Shown here in pieces: positions 35,953-46,359 of a stretch of 64,000 bases of DNA (the stretch's first letter is position 1; every line of letters begins with the position of its first letter). The notes below the pieces were generated by a model. That model saw nothing but the letters and a program-made list of their open reading frames with translations, ran no database searches and was not told the DNA's origin. The stretch is from JAPOUP01 sp965201085 (lineage in GTDB: Bacteria > Pseudomonadota > Alphaproteobacteria > Rhodobacterales > Rhodobacteraceae). Made by a program: the position numbers and the translations under genes. The DNA is taken from assembly GCA_965201085.1 (NCBI GenBank), contig CBDAVS010000015.1, positions 434,001 through 498,000 on the forward strand, written 5' to 3'.

Positions 35953-38049
35953 TTGAAGTTAAAGAAGGCGCATATTCGTAATTTTCGGCGTCTTGAAAAC
36001 GTTTCATTTCACTTGGATAGCCGAGAGACCCTCTTTGTAGGGCCTAACAATAGCGGAAAGACTTCAGCAACCAGTGTGTTTCGTTGTTTTCTTGGAAGGC
36101 GAGACTTCACTATTCATGATTTCCCTTTGAAGTCTCTCAAAGACATCGATGAGTGGCACCCTGAAAAAAAGGACGAAGCAGGCGAGCCCGTTAACTTACC
36201 AGAAATTGGCTTCGATCTCTGGTTTTCGCTGGACCCAGCTGGCGTACCTTACGCGAAGATAGTCGCTTTGATTACCGACTTAGCGGACGATGTCGTTGAG
36301 GTGGGTGTGGGATGCGTTTTCAAGGCCGACGATCCGGTTGCGTTTTGGCGCGACTACGACAAGCTGTATCCTGAGAATGAGGATGGGAAGCGTGAGAGAA
36401 CAATTAGCCAGTACTTGGAAGGCGAAGGGCGGCTTAAAAAGCACTTCGGAATTTTCTATTCCTCGCTAAAGCAAGATGGGGGTGGACTGCAGCGAGTCGA
36501 TCTGATGTCAAAAGAAGGAAAGCAAACCCTTCAGTCGCTCCTACGGGTCGATTTCGTGGACGCGCAACGCAATCTCCAGGATGACGAAATGACGAGCCGC
36601 GGCAGCCGATTGTCAGCCGCCTTTGCGTCCTTCTATCGCGCGAATCTGGAACAGGCGGAGGCCGGCGAAAACGCAATAAGGATTGTTGAGGAGCACAATC
36701 AGAAGCTAACTGACCACTATGGTGTTAGCTTTAAGGACCTAATGGATGTGCTCAAAAAACTTGGCGTGCCATCGGCTAGTGAGCGAGAGCTTACGATTGT
36801 ATCGGCGCTCGGAGCTCAAGAAGCTCTCAAAGGGACAACAGATCTGGTCTACACTGAAGCTGGCGCGACCCACAGTCTCCCGGAAGCATATAATGGGCTG
36901 GGGTTTAAGAACCTAATCCTCATGGCGGTCCAGTTACGGGATTTTCAAGTTCAATGGGCCATGACCGAAGAAGATCGGCCGCTATGTCATGTGATCTTCA
37001 TAGAGGAGCCTGAAGTTCATTTGCATGTTCAGGTACAGCAAACATTCATTGGCAATATGTGGTCAATCTTGGATGAGCTAGCTAAGAAAGAACAAATCAC
37101 ACCGCAATTTGTCGTTACGACCCATTCATCGCACATTTTGAATTCGGTCGATTTCGAAAAAGTTCGATACTTCCGTCGTTGTCAGCGGGAGGGCGAAAGC
37201 AAACCCGTTAACACCATCCTGCCAATATCAGATGTCCACAGTCTGAAAGACTATAATGCGCCAGCCGTGACGGAGGAGCCCAATCCGCTCTCGGAGGACG
37301 AAGCTCTCGCATTTCTAAAGCGGTATATGACACTGACCCATTGCGATTTGATGTTCGCCGATGCGGCGGTGTTGATCGAGGGTGCTGCGGAACGGCTTCT
37401 GCTTCCCGCTATGATCGACAAGGCGCAACCGGAGTTGAATGGTGCCTATCTGACTATATTGGAAATTGGCGGTGCCTATGCGCATATTTTTTCGGCACTG
37501 TTGAAATTCCTTCATGTGCCGTATCTGGTCATAACGGACCTGGATTCTGTGAAAACGAATCCAGAAACCAACAAAAATATGGCCTGTTGCGCAAACGTGT
37601 CGGATGCAGAAACATCTAATGCCGTACTTAAATCCTATTTCCCGGAAGCAAACAATGTTCCGGCACTGGCCGCGTTAAGCGCCGATGAAAGAACACAAGA
37701 AGGCGGGGACCGGTTCGTCACGTTTCAGCGGCCGATCAATGTCACCCACGGCAATAAGGATTTGACGCTTTGGGCACGAACGTTTGAAGAGGCGTTGATT
37801 TTTGAGAACATTGCAACCTGTGGCGGAGAGGGGTTTTTAAATACCATCACGCTACCGGAAACGCCGGACGACATAAATACATCAGTTTTCGAGCAGGTTC
37901 GTGCTTCCACTTTCAAGAAAACGGACTTCGCTCTTACTGCACTTGCAGAGAGCGATTGGACACCCCCCGAATACATTTGCGAGGGGCTGAACTGGTTGGC
38001 AATACGCCTTAAGGTTGCTGCTGGTACAGGTGATACCAATGGCGCATGA
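35953..38049 (+). CDS. OLD-family ATPase/TOPRIM nuclease, GajA-like
   Basis: The product has 698 residues. The ABC-type ATPase has Walker A GPNNSGKTS at about 31-39, Walker B VIFIEEPEVHLH near 347 and a switch His in VVTTHSSHIL near 386. A C-terminal TOPRIM domain follows: LIEGAAERLLLPAM (Glu near 476) and VITDLDS (Asp near 529 and 531). This is the architecture of overcoming-lysogenization-defect nucleases and of GajA of the Gabija anti-phage system. It is longer than Bacillus GajA (about 580). A TTG start is required because an in-frame TAG at 35935 leaves no ATG. It overlaps the helicase gene downstream by 11 bases. GC is low compared with the chromosome. Confidence 0.88.
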   Translation: MKLKKAHIRNFRRLENVSFHLDSRETLFVGPNNSGKTSATSVFRCFLGRRDFTIHDFPLKSLKDIDEWHPEKKDEAGEPVNLPEIGFDLWFSLDPAGVPYAKIVALITDLADDVVEVGVGCVFKADDPVAFWRDYDKLYPENEDGKRERTISQYLEGEGRLKKHFGIFYSSLKQDGGGLQRVDLMSKEGKQTLQSLLRVDFVDAQRNLQDDEMTSRGSRLSAAFASFYRANLEQAEAGENAIRIVEEHNQKLTDHYGVSFKDLMDVLKKLGVPSASERELTIVSALGAQEALKGTTDLVYTEAGATHSLPEAYNGLGFKNLILMAVQLRDFQVQWAMTEEDRPLCHVIFIEEPEVHLHVQVQQTFIGNMWSILDELAKKEQITPQFVVTTHSSHILNSVDFEKVRYFRRCQREGESKPVNTILPISDVHSLKDYNAPAVTEEPNPLSEDEALAFLKRYMTLTHCDLMFADAAVLIEGAAERLLLPAMIDKAQPELNGAYLTILEIGGAYAHIFSALLKFLHVPYLVITDLDSVKTNPETNKNMACCANVSDAETSNAVLKSYFPEANNVPALAALSADERTQEGGDRFVTFQRPINVTHGNKDLTLWARTFEEALIFENIATCGGEGFLNTITLPETPDDINTSVFEQVRASTFKKTDFALTALAESDWTPPEYICEGLNWLAIRLKVAAGTGDTNGA

Positions 38050-39874
38050 ACGGACCAAAGCGGACTTGTATATCCAAACCTGTCTCGATGAAAAACAATC
38101 ATTCGCTGTCATCGCTGGGGCTGGTTCGGGCAAAACCACCTCGCTCGTCAATGCACTGAAATATGTTCGTGCCGAGCATGGCCGAAAACTTCGGCGCGAC
38201 GGACAAAAGGTGGTGTGCATCACTTACACAAAACGCGCGCGGGACGTACTGCGGCATCGGCTCAACGATGACGATCTTTTCGAGGTTTCAACAATTCATA
38301 GCTTTTTGTGGAACGAGGTTAGTCGTTATTCGCAAGATATCGCTGCCGTGATTGCAGAAACGATTATCCCGACAAAAATAGCAAAGTATAAGGAAGACGC
38401 ATCAGGTGCCTCGCAGAAAGCGGAACGAGCCCGCGTGAACATCGCAAAACTTGAAGAGGCACTCCCGCACGTAAGCGAGATTGGCAAATTCGACTATGAT
38501 GATGGCAAGTTCAGCGACTTCAAAAAAGGTACAATCGGTCACGATGACTTAATCGATATCGCGGCAGCTATGATTTTCTCTCGTCCGCTCCTGCAAAAAA
38601 TCATAGGACATAAATACCCTTACACTTTTGTCGATGAAGCACAGGACACATTTCCTGTCGTCGTTGAAGCACTCAACCAAATCTGCAGCGGTGATGGTCT
38701 GCCAATCGTCGGATATTTTGGTGACCCGATGCAGCAAATTTATGAGAAGCGAGCGGGTCAATTCGAGGGACCACCTGGATACAAAGTAATTGCCAAAGAG
38801 CAGAATTTTCGGTCCGCAAGGTCGGTAATCGAGTTGGCAAACAAACTCAGAGATGACCTGCAACAAGTGCCGGCCGGTCCGAATGCCGAAATCGAGGGAG
38901 ATGTCACCCTGATTCTGGTCGCTGCAGAAGAGCTCGGCGCACCGCGTAAGCGCTACACTGACGAGCAACTAGACCGCGCGCTCACCAAATTTGACGGCGT
39001 GCTTGCTGAAATCGGTTGGCAAGACCATGAAGCTTCGAAACGTCTGTATCTCGCCCGTCAAATGATTGCTCGCCGGTTAGGGTTCCTGGAGCTGCATCGA
39101 TTGTTCGATGGAGAGTATGCGTCGCAACGCGCCAAAGACGAATTTGAGGAGGGCAATCACTTCCTCATAAAGCCCATTGTGGAGACTCTCTGGCCGATTA
39201 CGAATGCGTTGGAAAAAAAAGATGAACTGGGTGTATTGAAGGCGCTGCGCACAAACAGCCCTGCATTCGACATAAGCGGGGACAATGCCGGGCGCCCGCT
39301 CAAGCACATGCTCGCTCAAGCCAAGATCAAAGGCGAAGGGCTGCTAAAACGTTGGAAAGAGGGCACAATAAAAGATGTTCTGAGCTACGGATGCGAGGAA
39401 GGGCTCTATAGTTCAAGCGAACGCCTGGCGCAGCATCTCAACCGAGACCCGCGACTAGAAGCTTATAATAAGGATGAGCATGGAGCGGAGCGGTCTGATT
39501 GGCTTGCGGATACGTTTTTTCAGAGTACCACAAGCGAACTTTCACCCTATGCCGAATTCGTCACCGACAATACACCGTTCAGTACACAGCATGGTGTCAA
39601 AGGCGAGGAATATGACGACGTACTCGTCCTTTTTGACGATGTTGAGGCAGCTTGGTCTATGTACAGCTTTGCCAAACTCTTCGCGCCTGGTGTTGCAGGC
39701 GAGGGCACATCTGGGCAGATCGAGCGGTCACTTCGGTTGGCATATGTGTGCTTTACCAGAGCTCAAAAAACACTGCGGATTGTGCTTTTTTGCCCGTCGC
39801 CTGCCGAGGCCAAAACAGAATTAGTCGCAAAGGGATGGCTTGATGAGGGTCAGATTCGTATTTTTCCCGGTTAA
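38039..39874 (+). CDS. UvrD/PcrA-like helicase, GajB-like
   Basis: ATG 38039 (MAHERTKADLYIQ) follows AGGTGAT and overlaps the GajA-like stop; an upstream ATG at 38015 is possible. The 611-residue SF1 helicase has Walker A GAGSGKTTS near 27-35, VDEAQDTFPV near 198, GDPMQQIYE near 229 and motif VI-like YVCFTRAQKTLRI near 570. The tandem of class 2 OLD nuclease and UvrD helicase is the hallmark of Gabija; GajB is thought to sense or bind DNA ends and cooperate with GajA. It is longer than Bacillus GajB (about 490), so an insertion domain is likely around 260-450. Confidence 0.87.
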   Translation: MAHERTKADLYIQTCLDEKQSFAVIAGAGSGKTTSLVNALKYVRAEHGRKLRRDGQKVVCITYTKRARDVLRHRLNDDDLFEVSTIHSFLWNEVSRYSQDIAAVIAETIIPTKIAKYKEDASGASQKAERARVNIAKLEEALPHVSEIGKFDYDDGKFSDFKKGTIGHDDLIDIAAAMIFSRPLLQKIIGHKYPYTFVDEAQDTFPVVVEALNQICSGDGLPIVGYFGDPMQQIYEKRAGQFEGPPGYKVIAKEQNFRSARSVIELANKLRDDLQQVPAGPNAEIEGDVTLILVAAEELGAPRKRYTDEQLDRALTKFDGVLAEIGWQDHEASKRLYLARQMIARRLGFLELHRLFDGEYASQRAKDEFEEGNHFLIKPIVETLWPITNALEKKDELGVLKALRTNSPAFDISGDNAGRPLKHMLAQAKIKGEGLLKRWKEGTIKDVLSYGCEEGLYSSSERLAQHLNRDPRLEAYNKDEHGAERSDWLADTFFQSTTSELSPYAEFVTDNTPFSTQHGVKGEEYDDVLVLFDDVEAAWSMYSFAKLFAPGVAGEGTSGQIERSLRLAYVCFTRAQKTLRIVLFCPSPAEAKTELVAKGWLDEGQIRIFPG

Positions 39875-40049
39875 CCGGGACCAATTCAATTAGGCGCACT
39901 TAAACATCGGCATGCAGAGCAGCAATCCCATCCGAAATTGCACTTCAAGCTGACCTACAAATTGTACTACACTCCAACTTGACAAGGGTTATAGGCCATT
40001 GTATTAAAGAGAAGATCATGAGTGCTTCGAGTCTTCTCGGCAATTGCCT
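39875..40049. other. Spacer between gajB-like gene and hsdM remnant
   Basis: Short AT-rich gap between two convergent genes. No clear T-tailed hairpin or gene seen. Confidence 0.4.
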
Positions 40050-40635
40050 TCATTCCAGCGCCTCATCCAACAGTTTCTGTATTTCCCTTCCCAAAACCTT
40101 CAGGTCCGCGTCGATCTCGGTCAGTGGTCGCGGTGGCTCATACCGATAGAAATGGCGTGTGAACGGGATCTCGTATCCCACTTTCGTCTTGGAATGATCT
40201 ATCCAAGCATCGGGAACGTGCGGCACCACCTCCCGCTCGAAATAAGGCTCGATGTCCTCCTTCAGTGGGATGTTCTCATTGTCACGTAGCTCGGCGTCGG
40301 GTTCGGGGTTTCCATTCCGGTCGCGGCAGATATCCACCTGCGGATCCCGTTCCCCCAATTCACTAACAACAGCCTTGAATACCGTTGTCGGCACAGCGAC
40401 ATCTTTGGATCTGAACGCGTTCTCAGGTGGTCGGTGAACGTCTCCCTGTTCATCCAGACCCCATCGCCCGCCATCGCCTCGAGGGCGGACAGGATATCGA
40501 CCTGGAGTTTCATGCCCCCGGTGACCTCCCGCTCGCCCTCGGCTCCCGTTTTCCTGGACAGGGCGAGTCGCATGAACGGTGTCGCGCCCCTTACCCGCGC
40601 GATACCCTCCGGCGTGACCGCGAAACCGAGTCTAA
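40050..40635 (-). pseudogene. hsdM: Type I DNA methyltransferase HsdM, C-terminal part (frameshifted)
   Basis: Continues hsdM beyond the IS5 insertion. LRLGFAVTPEGIARVRGATP to WMNRETFTDHLR reads in one frame. Near 40420 one base is missing (AACGCG expected after AGA), after which AFRSKDVAVPTTVFKAVVSE and the C-terminal ELRDNENIPL, YFEREVVPHVPDAWID and YEIPFTRHFYRYEPPRPL read in the next. The gene therefore carries two independent lesions. No hsdS or hsdR follows downstream; the gajB-like gene ends at 39874 on the other strand. Confidence 0.88.
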
Positions 40636-41640
40636 GAGTTTGAATCATAAGTCACTGATATGATTAAACTATTGTTTTTCATGGAGTTGACGCCCTCGCC
40701 ACCCGCCTGAGCAGGAACCGGCAGGCGGCCAGCGTTCGTTCGTGCCTCACTCACGCTCGGACCGGTGGCGCGTGATGCCTCACCCCGGATGCCAGCGAGT
40801 TCTCGCTGAGCCTTTCGTAATCTTTCGACAGGCGGCGGCACCGGCCCATCCAGGCGAAGGTCCGCTCCACCACCCAGCGGCGGCAGGGAACCGTGAACCC
40901 TTTGACATCCTCCGGTTTTTCGACGGTCCCGATCACGTCCGGCAACCCCATCCCCCAAGCCGCTCCCGCAGCTTCGGACCCGGGTGGCCACCGTCGGCGA
41001 ACAGCCTGCACACCGTCGGGGCCGTCTCCAGCAGCTTCGCGATCAGGTCCGGCGCCCCGTCCCGGTCCTGGATATCGGCGGTGTGAACCGTCATGACGAT
41101 CGGCGTGCCGTCGGCGTCCACGATCAGGTGCCTTTTCCTCCCCTTCACCCTCTTCCCGGCGTGGTGGCCGCGGGGGCCGCCGCTCTCCGTGGTCCTCACC
41201 GACTGGCTGTCGATCGAGGCGGCGGTCGGCTCCGCGGAGCGCCCCGGACACCGCCGCGCGAGGTCCCGGAGACGATGCACGATACGCTCCGGGAGCCCGC
41301 TCCGCCGCCATGCGTAAAAATAGTTCCGGTCGGTGGAAAACGGTGGATATCCAGAGGGTAACGCACGCCACTGGCATCCCGTGGACAGGATATACCGGCC
41401 CGCGTCGGACACCGACCGAAGGTCGACCTCGCGCGGTCGTCCCATCCTTCCCCGCTTCGGAAGCATCGGCTCAATGACGGTCCATTCGGCGTCGGTCAGG
41501 TCATTTTGACTGTGGTCGTCCGGGCGCTTATAGAGCTGTTGGGTGGTCCTGTTCCAGGGCATGGCGATCTCCGGATTTGGGTAAACGGTCAATCTGGAAT
41601 ACCACATCCTGCGGGACCACTCAACTTATGGAACAAACTC
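40636..41640 (-). mobile_element. IS5-family insertion sequence, copy 2, inside hsdM
   Basis: 1005 bp with ends GAGTTTGAATCATAAGTCAC and, from the other side, GAGTTTGTTCCATAAGTTGA. TAA at 40633-40635 and 41641-41643 is the 3-bp TNA duplication. Deleting the element and one TAA restores ERPLRLGFA of HsdM in frame. Confidence 0.93.
40751..41562 (-). pseudogene. IS5 transposase, copy 2, frameshifted
   Basis: Starts MPWNRTTQQLYKRPDD and keeps SIDSQSV and LFADGGHPG. It loses one base in a G run near 40965, so the frame ends in LGGWGCRT. The last part (GLPDVIGTVEKPEDVKG to HHAPPVRA, with the Glu of VVERTFAW) is in another frame. The other copies read through this point. Confidence 0.9.
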
Positions 41641-41643
41641 TAA

Positions 41644-42982
41644 GCGGTCGCTCGACGGTGATGCGGTGGATATCCGCCTCCGGGATTTCCTTGCGCTTGT
41701 CACTCAGAGACTTACGCATCTTCGTCCACATGGCGGTGGCGTCGATCAGCTGAACCTTTCCCTTTCGTTCATCCGATTTGCGATTGGTCAGAAGCCAGAC
41801 ATAGGTGCTGATACCGGTGTTGTAGAACAGTTGGTCGGGCAGGGCGACGATCGCTTCCAGCCAGTCCCGTTCGATCACCCAACGGCGGATATCCGACTCA
41901 CCGGATCCCGCCCCGCCCGTGAAAAGCGGAGAGCCGTTCAGAACGATGGCCAGCCTGGACGGGGCGTTACTGTGGAATTTGGAGATCATATGCTGGAGAA
42001 ACAGTAGTGATCCGTCGCTGACTCTCGGCAGGCCCGCGCCGAACCTTCCGGAATAACCACGGCCCCTTTCGTCACGTATTGTTCGCTCGACCTTCTTCCA
42101 GTCCACACCGAAGGGAGGATTCGACAGCATGTAGTCGAAGGTCCGGCCGGTATGGGCGTCGTCGGTGAACGTGTTGCCGAAGGCTATGTTCTCTGCCGGC
42201 TGCCCCTTGATCACCATGTCGGATCTGCACGTGGCGTAGGATTCGCCGTTAAGCTCCTGTCCGAAAACCTTGAGGATGGCCCCCGGCGCCTTCTCACGCA
42301 GGTATTCCTCGGCGACGGACAGCATGCCGCCCGTTCCGCAGGCCGGATCATAGAGCGTCCTGATGACACCGGGTTCGGTCAGGGCGGCGCTGTCCTTTAT
42401 GAACAGCAGGTCCACCATCAGCCGGATGACCTCGCGGGGGGTGAAATGCTCTCCCGCCGTCTCGTTTGACTGTTCCGAGAAGCGGCGGATCAGTTCCTCG
42501 AATACATAGCCCATCCGCATGTTGCTGACATGGTTGAGGCCAAGGTCGATGACCGCGAAGCGCTCGACGACGCTGAAGAGGAGGCCGGCGTCATGCAGGC
42601 GCTGCACTTGGTCGAAAAACTTGAAATGTACCCCTATTGTTTCCCGGATGTCGGTGGAGAAGGCGTTGACGTAGGCCTTCAGGTTTTCGGTCAGGTGATC
42701 GGGATCCTGCATCAGCTTCGGGAAATCGTAGGACGAGGTGTTGTAGAAACCATGGCCGGATGCGCTTTTCAGGACTTTCTCGCGCATTTCCGGAACCGTG
42801 GCCTGCGGCAGTTTCTTCGCCCGTGCCAGCACCCTGTCCTTGGTCGCCGACTGAATGCAGTCGAGACGGCGCAGCAGGGTGAACGGCAGGATCACCCGTC
42901 CGTATTCCGACTGCTTGTAGTCCCCCCGTAGAAGCTCGGCGATGGACCAGATGAAACTGACGATTTCCTGATGGTCTTTCAT
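41644..42982 (-). pseudogene. hsdM: Type I restriction-modification methyltransferase HsdM, N-terminal part
   Basis: The N-terminal helical domain (MKDHQEIVSFIWSIAELLRG) and the methyltransferase core are intact up to the IS5 junction: FTPREVIRLMVDLL near 178, SAM-binding DPACGTGGML near 213 and the catalytic NPPFG near 288. Together with 40050-40635 it would encode roughly 640 residues. Without the C-terminal part, and without any hsdS or hsdR in the window, it cannot form a working type I enzyme. It is the first gene on the minus strand here; its promoter should lie at 42983-43140. Confidence 0.92.
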
Positions 42983-43000
42983 AGGCTTTCCAAGGTTGCA

Positions 43001-43751
43001 CTTCGAAAGTGAGGGACATCTGTGCTGAGAACAGTCTGACAGTCACGTATTTCCCGGCGGTCTGATCACACTCGAATCTCCGTTCACGGCCTTAAGTCAA
43101 TCATACGACAGCAACCTGCCTCCATCGCCAGCTTCCGAATCATGTTCACCAAGGGGGCCTTTCGCCTCCCTGACGCTCAACGCGGTTTGATTGGTCTTCG
43201 TCACGACTGCACCAATGAAGGAGTCAATCAGGTGGGGCGAGTCATTTCAAAAAAGCCTCACATACAAATGGAAACGCGCCAACGGGGCACCTCCCGGTAT
43301 TTTGCATCGGATGACCGAGCCAGCTTTTCGGGTCGCGGATCTGTGGTACTGTCTGGATGATGGGCTTTCATGTCGGGGTCCAGCGGGCCGCTGAAGGTGG
43401 AGGACACCGTCATGCGGTGCGTCGGAGTGGATCGAGTGCGGGGTATGGGTGGTGATGTGCGACCATGGGAAAGAGGCGGAGTTCCGGTATCCGGACACCC
43501 ACGGATATCTTCTGAATCTGTCGAAATGGTATGCCACCGTCGTACGCTGGCGTGAGGGAGTATTCCACCAATACCAGATTGGGGGCGCGGAGGTCTGTTG
43601 CCGCGGGGTCGGATCGGTCAAGAAGAGAGATCGCCACCAAGAAAAAAGGCCTGCACCGAACGCGCCGGGGAAGTTTATTGACTTGCAGTGTACAATCGGG
43701 TCCATTCAACCAGAAGGGTGGAGCGAAATTATTTATGGGAGGACTGAATTC
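43001..43751. other. About 750 bp without a recognisable gene
   Basis: Several short frames occur on both strands. One plus-strand frame from 43449 runs without a stop into the selenium-binding protein start, but its first 100 residues (DHGKEAEFRYPDTHGYLL and on) resemble nothing I know. The sequence is moderately GC-rich and may be decayed coding DNA. No RNA gene or IS end was recognised. Confidence 0.4.
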
Positions 43752-44430
43752 ATGACTATGACACCTGACCCGTCATTCTATCCGTCACCCAAGGACGCCA
43801 TGGAGGCGCCGCTGGAAGGGCTCGCCTTCGCGCTGATGCTGTCCCCCGGATTTTTCCAGACATGACGGACTGGCCGTGGTTAATGTGGACCCAGGTTCCA
43901 AGGACTACGGCAGGATCGTCCACACGGTGATGATGCCGAACAAGTGCCACGAGGCTCGTCATTTCGGCTGAAACGCCTGTTCTTCAGCCCTTTCTCCGCT
44001 CACCGGTCACGCCTTTATCGAGCGCCGCTATCTGATTGTTCCCGGCAACCGGTCACGCCGCATCTACGTCATCTACGTAAAGGATCTGCTGGAAGCCAAG
44101 CTTCATAAAATCATCGAACCTGAAGAGGAATTTGCGAAAACCGGCTATTCCCGCCCCCACACCATCCATTGCGGGTCTGAGGGAATCTATGTGTCGACAC
44201 TGGGCGGCGCCGGTGAGGATGGCACTGACGGCCCTCCTGGGATTTTCATCCTCGACTGCAGGACCTTCCATATCATCGGCCGCTATGAGATCGAGCGTGG
44301 TGTGCGGGACATGCACTACGATTTCTGGTGGAACCTGCCGCGCGACCACATGGCTAGTTCCGAATGGGGCCTGCCGCCTCAATACGAGAACGGTGTCGTG
44401 CCCGAGGACCTTCTCGGCAACTCCGGTGGG
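43752..44430 (+). pseudogene. Selenium-binding protein (SBP56 / methanethiol oxidase) remnant
   Basis: Starts MTMTPDPSFYPSPKDAMEAP, the family's usual N-terminus. An extra T in a T run near 43850 shifts the frame. Continuing, DGLAVVNVDPGSKDYGRIVH is followed by an in-frame TGA at 43969-43971 where Trp is expected (FG-stop-N), then IEPEEEFAKTGYSRPHTIHC, STLGGAGEDGTDGPPGIFIL and YDFWWNLPRDHMASSEWGLP. Similarity ends near 44430, about half of the normal 460 residues. Intact members oxidise methanethiol with copper; this one cannot. Confidence 0.85.
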
Positions 44431-44559
44431 TTGGGCCCCGGCAAAGATCAAGATGCGCGTATCCTTTGGCAGGCGCGGCGGTGGGAAAATTCAACGGAAA
44501 TACCAGGGCCTGTTGACGGTCCCGGCGGAACCGCCGGTTTGAATCATACCGTTTCAATA

Positions 44560-44886
44560 TCATATCCCGTCTCTGATCCGGGAGCCGCGGCTGGCAGCGA
44601 AGAAAATCTCCACCGTGTTCTCCTGTGCCCGGCGCTCCACGGCGCCGGGTAGCATAAAGCTGGCCCCGGACTTGCGCAGCGCATCTGCATAGGCCTGATC
44701 GATCTTGGGAACGATGTCTTTGAGATCGTGCGGAATACGGGCGTCTTCATCGGTCCTCTGAACATCCTTTGCACCGGATGCGGAACATGCCCCAGGACCA
44801 ACCTCGGGATACCGGTCATAATCTCCCGGAGATTTGCGGTTGCCATTGCCGTGGCCTTTCGGCGAGGGCGGTGCGGTGACGCCCAT
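44560..44886 (-). pseudogene. Unrecognised open frame, possibly a gene fragment
   Basis: 108 codons on the minus strand. The last 60 residues (HDLKDIVPKIDQAYADALRK, then GAVERRAQENTVEIFFAASR) have a protein-like composition, but I cannot place them. It lies between two decaying genes and overlaps the decayed end of the dehydrogenase remnant. It may be the C-terminus of a third lost gene. Confidence 0.3.
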
Positions 44887-44904
44887 GATCGATCAGTCCG
44901 CTTG

Positions 44905-45835
44905 CCGACGCCGGTCGCGTTTTCCGACAAAGCCCACAGCTTTCGCGCCTGCTCGGTATCCAGAACGCTTTTCTCTGGGACACATTTGCCGACAAGCCCG
45001 CCATATTCATTTCGCCTGGTCGGGCCGTAACAGGCGAATTCTTTCAGAATCCCCTCGGTCGCGCATAGGATTTCGGACCAGGTGCCGCGCTCGGCGGATT
45101 GGGCAAAGAGTGCGGCGATGGTCATCCTGAACTTTAGGAAACCCGCAGATTCCTTCAACGCCAGCGTGGTCTTGGCCAGCCCCGGATGACATACATGCAC
45201 CGATAACGGCAGATTGGCCGCTTTCACCCGCCGCTCAAGATTGTATGCAAACATCATCTGCGCAAACTTGCTGTGACAATAGGCGAAGTGTGGGTGGTAG
45301 TTTTTGCTGAAGTCCATATCTTCGAACTGAATGCGCCTGATGCCCATCTTGTGGCCGGTGCTGCCGACAATGATGATGCGGGCCTTGCTTTCGACCAGCC
45401 GATCAAAGATCAGATGACAAAGCGGGAAATGGCCGCGGTGGTTGGTGCCAAGCTAGCTTTCAAAGCCGTCTTTGGTGAACTGCTGCGTAGCGACATGGGC
45501 GATGGCCGCGTTTTGGATGAAGGCGTCGATCCGCGGGATTTCGGCGTTCACGCGTTCCGTTGCGGTGCGCACCGAGGCCAGGTCAGCCAGGTCCATGAGG
45601 ATGAAGCGCACATCCACGTAGTCGCCAGACTCCTGCTTCAGTTGGCGATGGCGGCTTCGGATTTGGGTGCGCTACGGTCCGGAATCACAACGACTGCGCC
45701 TTTGGACAGACAGAATCTGGCCGCTTCATAGCCCACACCGGAATTCGCGCCTGTGATCACATAGGTCTTGCCGGTCAGATCGCCGACACGTTCCGGGGTC
45801 CATCCCTTGGGGCCGAATGGGTTTGTTTCTGCCAT
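44905..45835 (-). pseudogene. Short-chain dehydrogenase/reductase (SDR) remnant
   Basis: Starts at 45835 with WTPERVGDLTGKTYVITGAN and SGVGYEAARFCL, the Rossmann TGxxxGxG motif. A frameshift near 45640 follows AAIAN; the next frame has LMDLADLASVRTATERVN and FIQNAAIAHVA. A TAG at 45453-45455 replaces a codon expected to be Gln (FES-stop-LG). After it come LVESKARIIIVGSTGHKMG and YCHSKFAQMMFAYNLERRV, which carries the catalytic YxxxK, and it ends near ARKLWALSE. Two lesions make it non-functional. Its C-terminus fits the protochlorophyllide reductase/retinol dehydrogenase-like SDR branch. Confidence 0.82.
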
Positions 45836-45895
45836 TGTACCGTTCTTTCGATTTCGAAGGGGCTGGCAGGCTATCCAGCCAGCCAGCTGACCCGT

Positions 45896-46140
45896 TTACT
45901 CGATTGCGTCGGGGTGTTTCCTGAAGAAGGTATATACGATGCCGACAGCCTGCGAGATGTATTCGAGGATGTCATAAAGACCCAATTGGCTTGCGCCTTC
46001 GATCTCGTGAAACTCTTTTTCCGACGTCACGCGGTCGTAATACGCCTTGCTGAAGACCGCAGTTCCGGCTTCTGAATCAAAGATGCCGCGGTAAGGCTGG
46101 AGCAGCTTTTCGGCATAATGTTCGCCCGGGTTCACCTCCG
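45896..46140 (-). pseudogene. Alpha/beta hydrolase C-terminal fragment
   Basis: About 80 residues from PSEVNPGEHYAEKLLQPYRG to the end. EFHEIEGASQLGLYDILEYI resembles the C-terminal region with the catalytic His of YcjY-type (dienelactone hydrolase-like) hydrolases, where the usual motif is GASHVDLYD. Here the His-Val-Asp core reads QLG, so the catalytic His is missing. The N-terminal domain is absent and the frame upstream of 46140 is unrelated. Confidence 0.65.
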
Positions 46141-46359
46141 ATGGCGTCGTCGTCTCGCCGCTCCACCGGGCGCGAGACGCACATGAACTCCATGCCATGC
46201 CATTCGCGAACACCAACCGCTCGTAAGCGATCTCGCTCTATATCTCTGCGGGTCGAACACCGGTAGTCCGATCACGCAGCACTTCTGTTACAGATCGACG
46301 CTTAAGTGCGGGAAAATCGTTTGGTTCGAGTGTATGGATATCAACATTAATTTCGTTAA

